Part shown: piece by piece, positions 1 to 9,433 of the stretch
How the letters are laid out: every line of letters starts with the position of its first letter
Numbering within the stretch: the stretch's first letter is position 1
Translations under genes and position numbers: made by a program
Notes under the pieces: model-generated
Told to the model about the DNA's origin: nothing
Databases searched by the model: none
Seen by the model: the letters and a program-made list of their open reading frames with translations, nothing else
Source of the DNA: Halorubrum coriense DSM 10284
GTDB taxonomy: Archaea > Halobacteriota > Halobacteria > Halobacteriales > Haloferacaceae
Reading direction: 5' to 3'
Length of the DNA: 64,000 nucleotides
Assembly (NCBI RefSeq): GCF_000337035.1
Contig: NZ_AOJL01000036.1
Location: 7,574 to 71,573, forward strand

Positions 1-30
1 GGTCGTCCGTCGGAGCAGAACGGACCGGCA

Positions 31-609
31 GTGAGCATCTTTGAGGGATCCAGAGATGTCGATATCGGATTCGATGCGCTTAGTCGCGGGGGGGTCGCGG
101 CCGCGTTCCTCGACCGTCCCTTCGCTCTCGATCAGATTCGAACGGCCATCACCCTGCTCGCATCGGTGGGCGCTCCGCTTAATACTACCTTATCCGTGGC
201 TTCTGGGGCTGAACCCCCGTCTGTTCGGTTCGCGGGAAACGCATCGATGAGCGTGGTCCCACCGACAACACCCGTTATAGAGCTGGTCTTCGTCGAGTCG
301 AAGTCCGTATCGAGCCACGAACTCACTCTCGGCACGCCGATCACTCCCGCTTCGTGGGTCGGCGGGGAGTACAACGTTTCACCAGATTTTCTCGACAAGC
401 GGGCCCGACTCATCGGGTACGGTATATCCGCAACCCACGAGGTCACCTCCGAAGAGGTCGCCGGTGTTGCCGAAGAACCGGAGACCGTGCTCTTCCTGAA
501 CGGTGAACTCGTCCCACCGGGTGGAGATCTCACGGCCGAAGATGTTGAAATATCGGCACGGTCGGTGGATTCAAACGCCGAGCCACCCAATTTCAGACAC
601 TGCGAGTGA
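31..609 (+). CDS. hypothetical protein, possibly 5'-truncated by the window edge
   Basis: I do not recognise this 192-residue product. The frame is open back to base 1, so the GTG at 31 may be internal and the gene may begin outside the window. Third codon positions are mostly G/C but clearly less so than in the genes that follow, and the protein is mildly acidic, as expected for a haloarchaeal cytoplasmic protein. The reverse-strand frame over 132-590 is Ser/Thr-rich and looks like a shadow. No signal peptide, membrane segment or familiar motif is visible. The lower GC3 could mean an accessory gene or a decaying one. Confidence 0.45.
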   Translation: MSIFEGSRDVDIGFDALSRGGVAAAFLDRPFALDQIRTAITLLASVGAPLNTTLSVASGAEPPSVRFAGNASMSVVPPTTPVIELVFVESKSVSSHELTLGTPITPASWVGGEYNVSPDFLDKRARLIGYGISATHEVTSEEVAGVAEEPETVLFLNGELVPPGGDLTAEDVEISARSVDSNAEPPNFRHCE

Positions 610-674
610 GTTGCGCCACGAGACTGGATGCCGTTCTTCTGGACAGCCTAGAACGCGGCCTCGGTTGTAGCGGG

Positions 675-682
675 TATTTTAT
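675..682 (+). promoter_or_regulatory. TATA box of the small gene at 706
   Basis: TATTTTAT is centred about 27 bases before the ATG at 706, the spacing expected for a leaderless haloarchaeal transcript. Confidence 0.5.
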
Positions 683-705
683 CTCTCCGTTACGAACCAC
701 GATCC

Positions 706-855
706 ATGCCACAAGTCCACCTCGACGAGGAGACGGTCGAGCGGCTCGACGCACTCCGGATCGACGACGAGGAGTACGACGAGCTCGTGACCGAACTGAT
801 CAACATCTACGAGGCGGAAGAGCTCACGCTGTTCCGCGGCAGCGACGTGGAGTAG
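706..855 (+). CDS. small ribbon-helix-helix-like protein, 49 aa
   Basis: This ATG-initiated frame encodes a 49-residue, very acidic protein. It starts MPQVHLDEETVERLDALR and continues with a helix containing EYDELVTELINIYE. A short beta strand (PQVHLD) followed by two helices is the layout of ribbon-helix-helix DNA-binding or antitoxin-type proteins. Small proteins of this type are widespread in haloarchaea, usually without an assigned function. A TATA box sits 27 bases upstream, so translation is probably leaderless. No toxin-like partner is adjacent: the next gene, on the other strand, is a DUF5799 protein. Function is inferred from fold only. Confidence 0.7.
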   Translation: MPQVHLDEETVERLDALRIDDEEYDELVTELINIYEAEELTLFRGSDVE

Positions 856-892
856 TCGACCCGCCGAGCGCCCGCGACGCCGCAGCTCGACC

Positions 893-1345
893 CTACTCCT
901 GATATGCGACGCGGACCTGGTCCCACTTCCCGACCTCCTCTAGGTGGGCCTGTAGCTCGTCGGCGTACTCCTGGACCAGCCGCTCCGCCGCCTCCAGTTC
1001 CTCGTCCGAGGGACCGCCGCTTCCCCCGCCGAGCCCGAGCGCGCCCTTGATCGAGTCGACGACGCCGCCGCCCGACCCGCCGGCGTCGCCCCCGCCCGGC
1101 GCGCCTCCCATCCCCGCCATCTGCGACCGCAGGTTCTCCAGTTCGGGCATGATCGCGGGGAGGCTCGACGTGTCCGCGACGACGCGCGCGGCCTCGGCGT
1201 CGTCGGCGTTCTCGATCTCGAACTCGGCCGCCGTCATGATCAGTCCCCACTCCTGGCTGGAGAAGCGGGACGCGGCGACCCGCTCGTTGAACTGGTTGTC
1301 GACGGTCATTCGCTCGCCGACGATGGCGTCGGTCCACTCACTCAT
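893..1345 (-). CDS. DUF5799-like haloarchaeal conserved protein
   Basis: The product is 150 residues and starts MSEWTDAIVGERMTVDNQF. An N-terminal half with regular secondary structure leads into a Gly-rich linker at about residues 80-112, and a short helical C-terminal region ends in VRVAYQE. It matches the haloarchaeal family I know as DUF5799; its function is unknown. No signal peptide or membrane segment is visible. It stands alone, convergent with the small gene at 706 and divergent from the halocyanin gene at 1468. Confidence 0.75.
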   Translation of the reverse strand: MSEWTDAIVGERMTVDNQFNERVAASRFSSQEWGLIMTAAEFEIENADDAEAARVVADTSSLPAIMPELENLRSQMAGMGGAPGGGDAGGSGGGVVDSIKGALGLGGGSGGPSDEELEAAERLVQEYADELQAHLEEVGKWDQVRVAYQE

Positions 1346-1438
1346 ACGGCTCCGTTCGACGGTCGCGGTGAAAAGTCCGTTCCCCGCCGCCGGCCGCCGG
1401 CGGTCACGCGGTCGAGATCCCGCGGTGACGCGGAGGGG

Positions 1439-1444
1439 TTTATA
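1439..1444 (+). promoter_or_regulatory. TATA box of the halocyanin gene
   Basis: TTTATA is centred about 27 bases before the ATG at 1468, consistent with a leaderless mRNA. Confidence 0.55.
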
Positions 1445-1467
1445 CGGCGGAGCGCCTCAGTTCCGGT

Positions 1468-1899
1468 ATGAGAGACAGGAGTCGCCGCGCCCTCCTCGCC
1501 GCCGCCGGCACCGCGACTGCCGCCGCGCTCGCCGGGTGTGCCGGCGCGGTCCTCCCGGGCGCGGGGACGACCGGCGGAGGGACGACGGGCGACGAGCGGG
1601 TCGATCTGACCGGCCAAGCGACCGTCACCGTCGCCGTGGGCGTGGACGGTGGGTTCTCGTACGCGCCGGCGCACGTCCGGATCGATGCCGGGACGACGGT
1701 CGTCTGGGAGTGGACCGGGCGCGGCGGCGGCCACGATGTGTACGCCGTCGACGGCTCGTTCGCGTCGGACATCCTCGCCGGATCGAGCCACACCTTCGAG
1801 CGCACGTTCGACGAGCCGGGCGTCCGCGAGTACGTCTGTACGCCACACCAGACGCGAGGGATGCGCGGCAGCGTCGAGGTCGTCTCCGACGAGGCCTGA
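1468..1899 (+). CDS. halocyanin-domain blue copper lipoprotein
   Basis: This 143-residue type I copper protein should be attached to the outer face of the membrane and act as a mobile one-electron carrier, the archaeal counterpart of plastocyanin. The N-terminus has a Tat-like signal (RDRSRRALLAAAG) and a lipobox (L-A-G-C, Cys24), followed by a flexible Gly/Thr linker. The cupredoxin domain covers about residues 45-140. Copper ligands are visible: His in GGGHDV, then the cluster VCTPHQTRGM, which supplies Cys, His and Met. It is monocistronic with its own TATA box. Its neighbour is the menaquinone pathway, another part of electron transport, but on the opposite strand. Confidence 0.9.
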   Translation: MRDRSRRALLAAAGTATAAALAGCAGAVLPGAGTTGGGTTGDERVDLTGQATVTVAVGVDGGFSYAPAHVRIDAGTTVVWEWTGRGGGHDVYAVDGSFASDILAGSSHTFERTFDEPGVREYVCTPHQTRGMRGSVEVVSDEA

Positions 1900-1911
1900 G
1901 CCGCGGCCGCC

Positions 1912-3030
1912 TCACTCGCGCCGCAGACCGTCGAACGCGCCGCCCGCGAGTCCCGGCCCGGTCGGGACCGCGATCCGGCCGTCGTCGATCGGGCAGGGGT
2001 CGGGCGCGAGGTCCTCGTCGAGCAGCTTCCCCGTGGCGAGCCCGCAGGGCGACACCTCGGGGACCGCGGCCGCGACGTGGACGGCGGCGGTCCGCGCGAC
2101 GACCGCGTCGATGGTGGTGGTGACGACCGGATCGACGCCGGACGACCGCGCCCGCAGTGCGGCCGCCAGCGCGCGGTCGGGGCCGCCGAGCGCCATCGGT
2201 TTGAGGACGACCGCGTCGGCGGCGTCCGCCTCCAAGACCGCGTCGATCCCGCGGGCTGCCACCGATTCGTCGGCCGCGACGGGGACCCCCCCGCCGCGCG
2301 CCCCGCCCCGGAGCGCCGCCAGCCCGTCGAGGTCGTCCGCCGGAAGCGGCTGCTCGACGTACGCGAGGTCGAACGCGGCCAGCGCGTCGAGCGCGCGCCT
2401 CGCATCCTCTCGGTCCCACGCGCCGTTCGCGTCGGCGCGGAGCGAGACCGCGTCGCCGACCGCCTCGCGGACCGCGCGGACGCGCTCGACGTCCTCGTCG
2501 ACGTCGCGGACACCGACCTTCAGCTTGAGGCAGTCGAACCCCTCCTCGACGGCCCGCGTCGCCTCGGCGGCGGTCTCCGCCGACGGACCGTCTCCGACGG
2601 TGGCGTTGACCGGGACCGCGTCGGCGGGCGACGCGTCGACGTCGGCCTCGCTCGCGAGTCGCTCCGCGAGCGACCGCCCCGCGTCGCGGGCCGCGGCGTC
2701 GGCGAGCGCGAGCGAGACGCCGTGCCGGGCCGCGGGGGTCGACGCCGCGCGCAGCGCCTCGAGGGGCGCATCGGTTCCATCGCGGTCGCAGACCGCGTCG
2801 AGCGCCGCGTCGCAGGCCTCGGACGATTCCGTCCAGCCCGGTAACGGGGTCGCCTCGCCGACGCCGACCGCGTCCGATCCGTCGCCCGTGGGTTCGACCG
2901 CGATCAAGAACCCCTCTCGGCGGGTTATCTCGCCGCGTGCGGTGCCGAGCGGTCGGGTCAGGTCGAGCGCGAACGGCCGAGCGCGTATCGCCCGGACCTC
3001 GCCCGCTCCCGGGGAGTCGTCGTCGGTCAC
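1912..3030 (-). CDS. menC: o-succinylbenzoate synthase (MenC)
   Basis: An enolase-superfamily enzyme of 372 residues that dehydrates SHCHC to o-succinylbenzoate in menaquinone biosynthesis. The catalytic set is present: the KxK motif (Lys169/Lys171 in CLKLKVG), metal ligands Asp200 (RADANGAW), Glu226 (YVEQPL) and Asp254 (AADES), and Lys277 (VVLKPMALGG). The open frame runs much further upstream, but the start is set at the GTG at 3030, which overlaps the menA stop codon (GTGA). The two genes are therefore translationally coupled. Annotations of this family often confuse it with muconate cycloisomerases or epimerases; linkage to menA supports MenC. Confidence 0.9.
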   Translation of the reverse strand: MTDDDSPGAGEVRAIRARPFALDLTRPLGTARGEITRREGFLIAVEPTGDGSDAVGVGEATPLPGWTESSEACDAALDAVCDRDGTDAPLEALRAASTPAARHGVSLALADAAARDAGRSLAERLASEADVDASPADAVPVNATVGDGPSAETAAEATRAVEEGFDCLKLKVGVRDVDEDVERVRAVREAVGDAVSLRADANGAWDREDARRALDALAAFDLAYVEQPLPADDLDGLAALRGGARGGGVPVAADESVAARGIDAVLEADAADAVVLKPMALGGPDRALAAALRARSSGVDPVVTTTIDAVVARTAAVHVAAAVPEVSPCGLATGKLLDEDLAPDPCPIDDGRIAVPTGPGLAGGAFDGLRRE

Positions 3031-3956
3031 AGCGCCAGCCCGACCGCGAACGCGACGGCGTACGCCGCGAGCAGCTTGCCGGTCGACTCGAGCGCGGGGT
3101 TGAGCGCCTCGCCGGAGGTCTCGGTCAGCACCGTTCGCGCGACGGCCGCCGCGAGCGGGAGGGTGACGAGCGGGAGCAGCGTCGCGAGGCCGTCGCCGCG
3201 CGCGACGAACCACACGGGAACGAGGTAGGCGACAGCGAGCATCGCGAGGTACTCGGCGCGGGCGAACCGGTAGCCGAACCGAACGGCGAGCGTGCGCTTG
3301 CCGGTCGAGGCGTCCTCCTCGCGGTCGCGGAGGTTGTTGACGACGAGGATGTTCGTCGACAGCGCGGCGATCGGGAGGCTCGCGACGACCGCCGCGAGCG
3401 TGACGGTCCCGCTGGGGATCCCGACGGGGAACCAGCCGGAGAGCAGCGCGGCGGCCTGGACGTAGTACGTCCCGGTCACGGCGATCACGCCGAAGAAGAC
3501 GAACACGAAGAGGTCGCCGAGCCCGTGGTAGCCGAGCGGGTACGGGCCGCCCGTGTAGGCGATCCCGGCCGCCACGGAGGCGAGGCCGATCACGAGGATG
3601 GGGACGCCGCCGACCGCGACGAGGTACGTCCCGACGCCGATCGCGGCCGCGAAGGTGAGCCACATCGCCCGCTTCACCTCCGCCGGCTCGATGAGGCCGC
3701 TCGCGACGACGCGAGTGAACCCCTCGCGGTCGTCGGTGTCGGCCCCTTGGATCGCGTCGTAGTAGTCGTTCGCGAAGTTCGTGCCGACTTGGATCAGCGC
3801 CGCCCCGACGAGCGCGGCGAGCGCGGGCAGCGGGGCGAACACGCCGTCCGCGAACGCCAGTCCGACGCCGACGACCACCGGCGCGGCCGCCGCCGGGAGC
3901 GTCTGGGGCCGGGCGGCGATCACCCACGCCCGCCGCCGGGTCACCTCTGTACTCAT
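3027..3956 (-). CDS. menA: 1,4-dihydroxy-2-naphthoate polyprenyltransferase (MenA)
   Basis: A 309-residue membrane enzyme of the UbiA family that attaches the polyprenyl tail to dihydroxynaphthoate to give demethylmenaquinone. About eight or nine transmembrane helices are visible. The first Asp-rich prenyl-diphosphate/Mg site is NFANDYYDAIQGADTD near residues 60-75, and the second is near NNLRDREEDASTGKRTLAVR. The start is the ATG at 3956, about 30 bases downstream of a TATA-like AATTTAAGG on the minus strand. The gene leads a two-gene operon with menC. Menaquinone is the usual respiratory quinone of haloarchaea. Confidence 0.92.
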   Translation of the reverse strand: MSTEVTRRRAWVIAARPQTLPAAAAPVVVGVGLAFADGVFAPLPALAALVGAALIQVGTNFANDYYDAIQGADTDDREGFTRVVASGLIEPAEVKRAMWLTFAAAIGVGTYLVAVGGVPILVIGLASVAAGIAYTGGPYPLGYHGLGDLFVFVFFGVIAVTGTYYVQAAALLSGWFPVGIPSGTVTLAAVVASLPIAALSTNILVVNNLRDREEDASTGKRTLAVRFGYRFARAEYLAMLAVAYLVPVWFVARGDGLATLLPLVTLPLAAAVARTVLTETSGEALNPALESTGKLLAAYAVAFAVGLAL

Positions 3957-3982
3957 TACCCTCGGTTGGTGCGTGGCGTCCC

Positions 3983-3993
3983 TTAAATTTGCC
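3983..3993 (-). promoter_or_regulatory. promoter of menA-menC
   Basis: On the minus strand AAATTTAAGG lies about 30 bases upstream of the menA ATG, as a TATA box for a nearly leaderless transcript. Confidence 0.5.
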
Positions 3994-4083
3994 ATCGCGG
4001 ATCGCCGCGGGACGGTTCGGTCTCGATCCCGCGAGCGGTACCGGGGCACGTACACCTATGCCCTGCCGCCGCGAGCGACGCCC

Positions 4084-4626
4084 ATGGCCCGCGTTCCCTA
4101 CGCCGAGGCGTCGGACGTGCCGGACGAGTACGAGGACCTCTTGGAGTCGTCGCTCCAGGGGAAACCGCTCCGCGTGTACCAGTCGATCGGCAACAACCCC
4201 GAGGTGTTGGCGGGACTCCGGTCGTTCCTCGGGTCGCTGTGGACCGACAGCGGGCTCACCGACCGGGAGCGCGAACTCGTCATCCTGGCGGTCACGAGCG
4301 ATATCGGGAACCGGTACGAGTGGCACCAGCACGTCAACGTCGCCCGCGACGCCGGGGTCGACGACGACGAGATCGCGGCGCTCGGTGCGGGGGACCTCGC
4401 CCCCTTCGACGACGCGGAGACGACTCTCGTCGAGTACGCGCTGGCCGTCGTCCGGGGAGAGGTGGACGCGGTCGCCCACGACGAGACCGCGGCGCTGTAC
4501 GACGACAAGACGATGGTCGGCGTCGCAGCGGTCGCCCGCGGGTACGACGCGCTCGGCGGGATGATCGACGCGTTCGACCTCGAACTGGAGCCGGGGACCG
4601 AGTTCCACGGCTGGGATCCCCGATAG
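4084..4626 (+). CDS. carboxymuconolactone decarboxylase (AhpD-like) family protein
   Basis: A 180-residue all-helical protein of the CMD/AhpD superfamily. The conserved core is LTDRERELVILAVTSDIG followed by YEWHQHVNVARDAGV at about residues 78-96, supplying the typical E-x2-H-x-H pattern. The CxxC pair of true AhpD alkylhydroperoxidases is absent, so peroxidase activity through thiols is unlikely. Such proteins are commonly annotated as gamma-carboxymuconolactone decarboxylase subunits, but the substrate cannot be told from sequence. The start is the ATG at 4084, the first Met before the conserved region. It is divergent from menA. Confidence 0.85.
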   Translation: MARVPYAEASDVPDEYEDLLESSLQGKPLRVYQSIGNNPEVLAGLRSFLGSLWTDSGLTDRERELVILAVTSDIGNRYEWHQHVNVARDAGVDDDEIAALGAGDLAPFDDAETTLVEYALAVVRGEVDAVAHDETAALYDDKTMVGVAAVARGYDALGGMIDAFDLELEPGTEFHGWDPR

Positions 4627-4697
4627 CGGGGCGCGGACCGCCTCGGGCCCGCCTCGGCGACCGACAGGTTCGACAGGGATCGGCCCGTATCGCTTGT

Positions 4698-4976
4698 ATG
4701 ACCGACACGGAGGCCGCGTCGGCGAACGGTATCGATGCGAGGTACGAGGAGATCGACGGCGAGCGCCGGCTCACCTTCTCCCGCGACGGCGGCGAGGCGA
4801 CGGTCGCACAGAACGCCGACGGGTACGCCATGCTGAAGGTGCGCACCGGCCCGGACGGCGACGAACTGGAGCGCTACTACGGCTTCGACATGGCGCTCGA
4901 CCACGCCGCGGAGCTGCTCGGCGTCTCGGTCCCCGACCTCCCGGTGCCGGACGCCGCCGCCGACATGGGGATGTAG
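4698..4976 (+). CDS. small conserved haloarchaeal protein, 92 aa
   Basis: A 92-residue acidic protein of unknown function, starting MTDTEAASANGIDARYEEID. Alternating strands (RRLTFSRDGGEATVAQNADGY) are followed by a C-terminal helix (FDMALDHAAELLGV) and a Pro/Asp tail. It lacks membrane segments, Cys pairs and recognisable catalytic residues. Codon usage is typical of the neighbours, so it is a real gene. It lies 71 bases after the CMD gene on the same strand and may share its transcript. Confidence 0.7.
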   Translation: MTDTEAASANGIDARYEEIDGERRLTFSRDGGEATVAQNADGYAMLKVRTGPDGDELERYYGFDMALDHAAELLGVSVPDLPVPDAAADMGM

Positions 4977-5304
4977 CCCGGGAGGCGGTCTCGACTCGCC
5001 GCCGTCGGGAGAGCAGATCCCCGACTCGTCCCCGCCGAGACCCGTCTCGCGCCCGACCGCGCGAGTGACGTGAGAAACCGGCAACATACTCTGAAGTCCG
5101 GAACGCGAGACGGACCGATTCGTTAGTGTCCGGTCGCCGAGCGGAGACGCGCGTCCGGCCGTCTACGTCCGTGAAACGGTCGTCGAAACCCGTGCCAACT
5201 CGGCACAGTGCCCGAAAATGAATAACTATGGAGCATCATAGGTGTAGTTGAATATTCTCGATAGCCATATTCTCTTACGAGTGGCACCGGTACGGAGAGT
5301 CACG
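4977..5304. other. 328-bp intergenic region upstream of the ABC importer
   Basis: No protein-coding frame with haloarchaeal codon usage is seen. The last 90 bases are markedly AT-rich and hold the probable promoter of the importer operon (GAATAACTA at 5219-5227) and a 5+5 inverted repeat at 5226-5241. I looked for a TPP riboswitch because the importer resembles the NMT1/THI5 family, and found none of its core motifs. Confidence 0.6.
5226..5241 (+). promoter_or_regulatory. inverted repeat CTATG-N6-CATAG, possible operator of the importer operon
   Basis: CTATG (5226-5230) and CATAG (5237-5241) are exact reverse complements six bases apart and overlap a TATA-like GAATAACTA. The site is about 65 bases upstream of the substrate-binding protein start, where a repressor could block initiation. 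The arms are short, so chance is possible. Confidence 0.35.
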
Positions 5305-6282
5305 ATGGACCGAAGACAGTTCCTCCGCGGCACCGGCGCGGCGATCGGCGGCTCGCTGCTCGCCGGCTGCGCGGGCGACGGCGGCGGATCGGACACGGTG
5401 ACGGTCGACTACGCGTACTACAACCCGGTCAGCCTCGTGTTGCGCGAGAAGGGCTGGCTCGAAGCGGCGTTCGCCGACGCCGGCACCGACGTCGAGTGGG
5501 TGTTGAGCCTCGGGAGCAACCAGGCCAACGAGTACGCGCAGAGCGGCGAGGCCGACGTCTCCTCGACCGCCGGAATCGCGGCGCTGATGGCCCGCACCAA
5601 CGGCGTGCCGATCACGACGCCGTACGTCTACTCGGAGCCGGAGTGGACCGCGCTCGTCACGTTTCAAGAGACCGGCATCGAGTCGGTGGCGGACCTCGAA
5701 GGGAGCCGGGTCGCCGCCACCCGCGGGACCGACCCGTACTTCTTCCTGCTTCAGGCGCTCGACGACGCTGGGCTGAGCGAGGCGGACATCGAGGTCGTCA
5801 ACCTCCAGCACCCCGAGGGGCAGTCCGCCCTGGTCCGGGGCGAGGTCGACGCGTGGGCCGGGCTCGACCCCCACATGGCCGAGCTGGAGCTCGAACGCGA
5901 CGGCGCGGAGCTGTTCTTCCGCGAGCCGCGGTACAACACCTACGGCTTCCTGAACTTCCTCGACGGGTTCCTCGCGGACCGCACTGAGGACGCGCGCCGC
6001 GTGATCGAGGCGTACGAGCGCGGCCGCGAGTGGGCCGTCGAGAATCCGGAAGCGACCGCGGGGATCCTCGCCGACGCCTCCGAGATGTCCGAACCGGTGG
6101 CGGAGCGCGTGTTCACCCAGCGGAACGACCTCTCGGAGCCGATTCCGGGGGACGCACACCGCGAACTGCTGTCGACCCTCTCGCCGGTCCTCGAACGCGA
6201 GGGGCTCGTGACCGACGACGCCGACCCCGCCGGCGCCGTCGACGACCTGATCGACTCGGAGTTCGCGAGCGAGGTCGTCTGA
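5305..6282 (+). CDS. ABC importer substrate-binding lipoprotein (SsuA/TauA/NMT1-like)
   Basis: A 325-residue periplasmic-binding-type lipoprotein. It has a Tat-like signal (MDRRQFLRGTG) and a lipobox ending L-A-G-C at Cys22, so it is anchored outside the cell. The body resembles SsuA/TauA and NMT1/THI5-like proteins that bind sulfonates, nitrate-like anions or pyrimidine precursors: VDYAYYNPVSLVLREKGWL near the start, then GEADVSSTAGIAAL, VADLEGSRVAATRGTDPYFFL and LVRGEVDAWAGLDP. The ATG at 5305 is preferred to the upstream TTG at 5248 because it puts the twin Arg directly after the start. It is first in a three-gene operon with permease and ATPase. The substrate is unknown. Confidence 0.88.
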   Translation: MDRRQFLRGTGAAIGGSLLAGCAGDGGGSDTVTVDYAYYNPVSLVLREKGWLEAAFADAGTDVEWVLSLGSNQANEYAQSGEADVSSTAGIAALMARTNGVPITTPYVYSEPEWTALVTFQETGIESVADLEGSRVAATRGTDPYFFLLQALDDAGLSEADIEVVNLQHPEGQSALVRGEVDAWAGLDPHMAELELERDGAELFFREPRYNTYGFLNFLDGFLADRTEDARRVIEAYERGREWAVENPEATAGILADASEMSEPVAERVFTQRNDLSEPIPGDAHRELLSTLSPVLEREGLVTDDADPAGAVDDLIDSEFASEVV

Positions 6283-6283
6283 G

Positions 6284-7084
6284 ATGGCCGCCGACACGCG
6301 AACCGAGCCGCGAACGATCGGTCCGGTCGCGCTCCCCTCGGCGGAGCGCTTCCGACCGCTCCTCGGGCTGCTCGTTCCCGCCGCGCTCGTCGTCGTCTGG
6401 CACCTCGTCGTCGCGACCGGCACCGTCGCGGCGTACCAGCTTCCGACCCCGCTGCGGGTGGCGGAGACGCTCTCCGGGATGGCCGCCTCCGGCGAGCTGT
6501 GGGGCCACGTCGCCGTCACGCTCCGACGGGTGGCGCTGGGCGCGGGCCTCGGCATCGTCGCCGGCACCGCGTTCGGGACCGTCACCGGGCTCTCGCGGAC
6601 CGCGAGCGACCTCCTCGACCCGCTGCTCCAGAGCCTGAAGAACATCCCGTCGCTGGCGTGGGTGCCGCTGTTCCTCCTCTGGTTCGGCATCGGCGAGACC
6701 GCGAAGGTGCTGCTCATCGCCGTCGGCGCGTTCTTCCCGGTGTACCTCAACCTCTCGACCGGTATCGCCGCGGTCGACGAGGACCTCCTGGAGGTCGCTG
6801 AGGTGTACGACCTCGGGCGCGTCGAGTCGCTGCGCCGGGTCGTGTTCCCGGCCGCGCTCCCGGACCTGCTCGTCGGGATCCGCGGCGGGATCGGGCTGGC
6901 GTGGATGTTCGTCGTCGCCGCCGAGCTGATCGCGGCGAGCCAGGGGATCGGGTTCCTGCTGAGCGACGGGCGGACCCTCGCGCGACCCGACATCATCGTG
7001 GGGTCGATCCTGCTGTTCGCCTTCCTCGGCAACTGCTCGGACGTCGCGGCCAAGGGGGTGAGAGACCGTGTCGTCGGACGCTGA
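6284..7084 (+). CDS. ABC importer permease (SsuC/TauC-like)
   Basis: A 266-residue BPD-type permease with about six transmembrane helices. The EAA coupling motif is visible as EVAEVYDLGRVESLRRVVFPAALPD in the last third, and LLQSLKNIPSLAWVPLFLLWFG is typical of the SsuC/TauC/NrtB subfamily. The start lies one base after the stop of the binding-protein gene, and the 3' end overlaps the ATPase gene by 17 bases, so all three are co-transcribed and translationally coupled. Confidence 0.9.
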   Translation: MAADTRTEPRTIGPVALPSAERFRPLLGLLVPAALVVVWHLVVATGTVAAYQLPTPLRVAETLSGMAASGELWGHVAVTLRRVALGAGLGIVAGTAFGTVTGLSRTASDLLDPLLQSLKNIPSLAWVPLFLLWFGIGETAKVLLIAVGAFFPVYLNLSTGIAAVDEDLLEVAEVYDLGRVESLRRVVFPAALPDLLVGIRGGIGLAWMFVVAAELIAASQGIGFLLSDGRTLARPDIIVGSILLFAFLGNCSDVAAKGVRDRVVGR

Positions 7085-7820
7085 TCCCGTCCTGGCGGTC
7101 GACGACCTCCGGAAGCGGTACGGCGAGACGGTCGCGCTCGACGGCGTCGACCTCGCGGTCGCGGACGGCGAGTTCGTCGCGGTCGTCGGCCCCTCCGGGT
7201 GCGGGAAGTCGACGCTGCTCCGCGTCCTCTCGGGGCTCGAAGCGCAGTTCGACGGCCGCGTCGCCGTCGGCGGCACGGACGTCAGGGCGGGCGGCAGCGA
7301 CGACGTCGGGATGGTGTTCCAGGAGCCGCGGCTGCTCGGCTGGGCGGACGTGCGCGAGAACGTCGCCGTCGGGCTCCCGGCCGACGTCGACCCCGAGCGT
7401 CCGGCGGCCCGCGACCGCGTCGACGACCTGATCGAGACGGTCGGGCTCGACGGGTTCGCCGACAGCCGCCCGGACGAGCTCTCCGGCGGGATGGCCCAAC
7501 GCGTGTCGCTGGCGCGCGGGCTGGCGTACGACCCCGCCGTGCTGCTGCTCGACGAGCCGTTCTCGGCGCTCGACCGGCTGACGAAGGCCGACCAGCAGGA
7601 CCACCTGCTCGACGTGTGGGAACGGCGCGGGACGACGGTCGTCCTCGTCACCCACGACGTCGAGGAGGCCGTCTACCTCGCGGACCGCGTCGTCGTCCTC
7701 GACGGCCAGCCCGGGACGGTGGCGTCGGTCGTCGACGTCGACGTCGAGCGCCCCCGCGAGCGGGCGGACCCCGACCTCGTCGCGCTCCGGCGCGAGGTGA
7801 CGGACGCGCTCGGGCGGTAG
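7068..7820 (+). CDS. ABC importer ATP-binding protein (SsuB/TauB-like)
   Basis: A 250-residue ATPase that drives the importer. In order it has Walker A (GPSGCGKST, about residues 41-49), the Q-loop (VFQEPRLLGW), the ABC signature (LSGGMAQR), Walker B (VLLLDEPF) and the switch His (VTHD). The GTG at 7068 lies inside the permease gene and gives the usual N-terminus for the family. The signature LSGGMAQRVSLARGLAYDP is characteristic of the sulfonate/nitrate/taurine subfamily. Confidence 0.92.
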   Translation: MSSDADPVLAVDDLRKRYGETVALDGVDLAVADGEFVAVVGPSGCGKSTLLRVLSGLEAQFDGRVAVGGTDVRAGGSDDVGMVFQEPRLLGWADVRENVAVGLPADVDPERPAARDRVDDLIETVGLDGFADSRPDELSGGMAQRVSLARGLAYDPAVLLLDEPFSALDRLTKADQQDHLLDVWERRGTTVVLVTHDVEEAVYLADRVVVLDGQPGTVASVVDVDVERPRERADPDLVALRREVTDALGR

Positions 7821-8116
7821 CGCCGGGCCGATCCCGCCGACGCGATACGTCCCCGTTCCACCAGTGCGAATAGCCAGCACGCGTCGCGCGCCGGCAGGCT
7901 ACCGAACGAAACGAACGTCGATCCGGCTTATTAACCGGCTTCCGGATCGGAATACACGCCGGATCATCGGTGTGCGTATAACTTCCTTAAGGTGTATTGA
8001 CACCGGTGCCGTCATGCGGTTTTCTCGCAACCCGTCGAACACGTCCGAACTGCCGGTCCGCTCCGATTTTGCGATCGTCCAAACCGTTAAGTACCCGACC
8101 GTCTTGTCGTGAATCG
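7821..8116. other. intergenic region upstream of leuA
   Basis: This 296-bp stretch is lower in GC than the flanking genes. It contains several AT-rich boxes (TTATTAA near 7927, CTTAAG near 7986, GTTAAGTA at 8086) and short inverted motifs such as CACCGGTG near 8002. A 32-codon frame at 8014-8112 ends five bases before the leuA ATG, but its composition gives no reason to call it a gene. It probably holds the leuA regulatory region. Confidence 0.5.
8086..8093 (+). promoter_or_regulatory. probable TATA box of leuA
   Basis: GTTAAGTA is centred about 28 bases before the ATG at 8117, placing transcription start at or next to that ATG. This supports 8117 as the original leuA start, which matters because the frame from there is broken. 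Confidence 0.45.
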
Positions 8117-9338
<1,222 letters not shown>

Positions 9339-9433
9339 TGGCCGCCTCCCCGACCGGAACGCCCCCCGAGCGACCGCGCTCGCGGTCGCCGACGGCGACC
9401 GATCGCGGGCCGGCTCCGGACTCCCGACAGGGA

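Noticed and set aside
5100-5304. TPP riboswitch before the NMT1-like importer
   Set aside because: The conserved CUGAGA and other core segments of the TPP element are absent.
7864-8112. 82-codon frame upstream of leuA, and its 32-codon part from 8014, as a leu leader peptide
   Set aside because: Few leucine codons, no hairpin at its stop and composition typical of intergenic sequence. The promoter nearest leuA lies downstream of its start.
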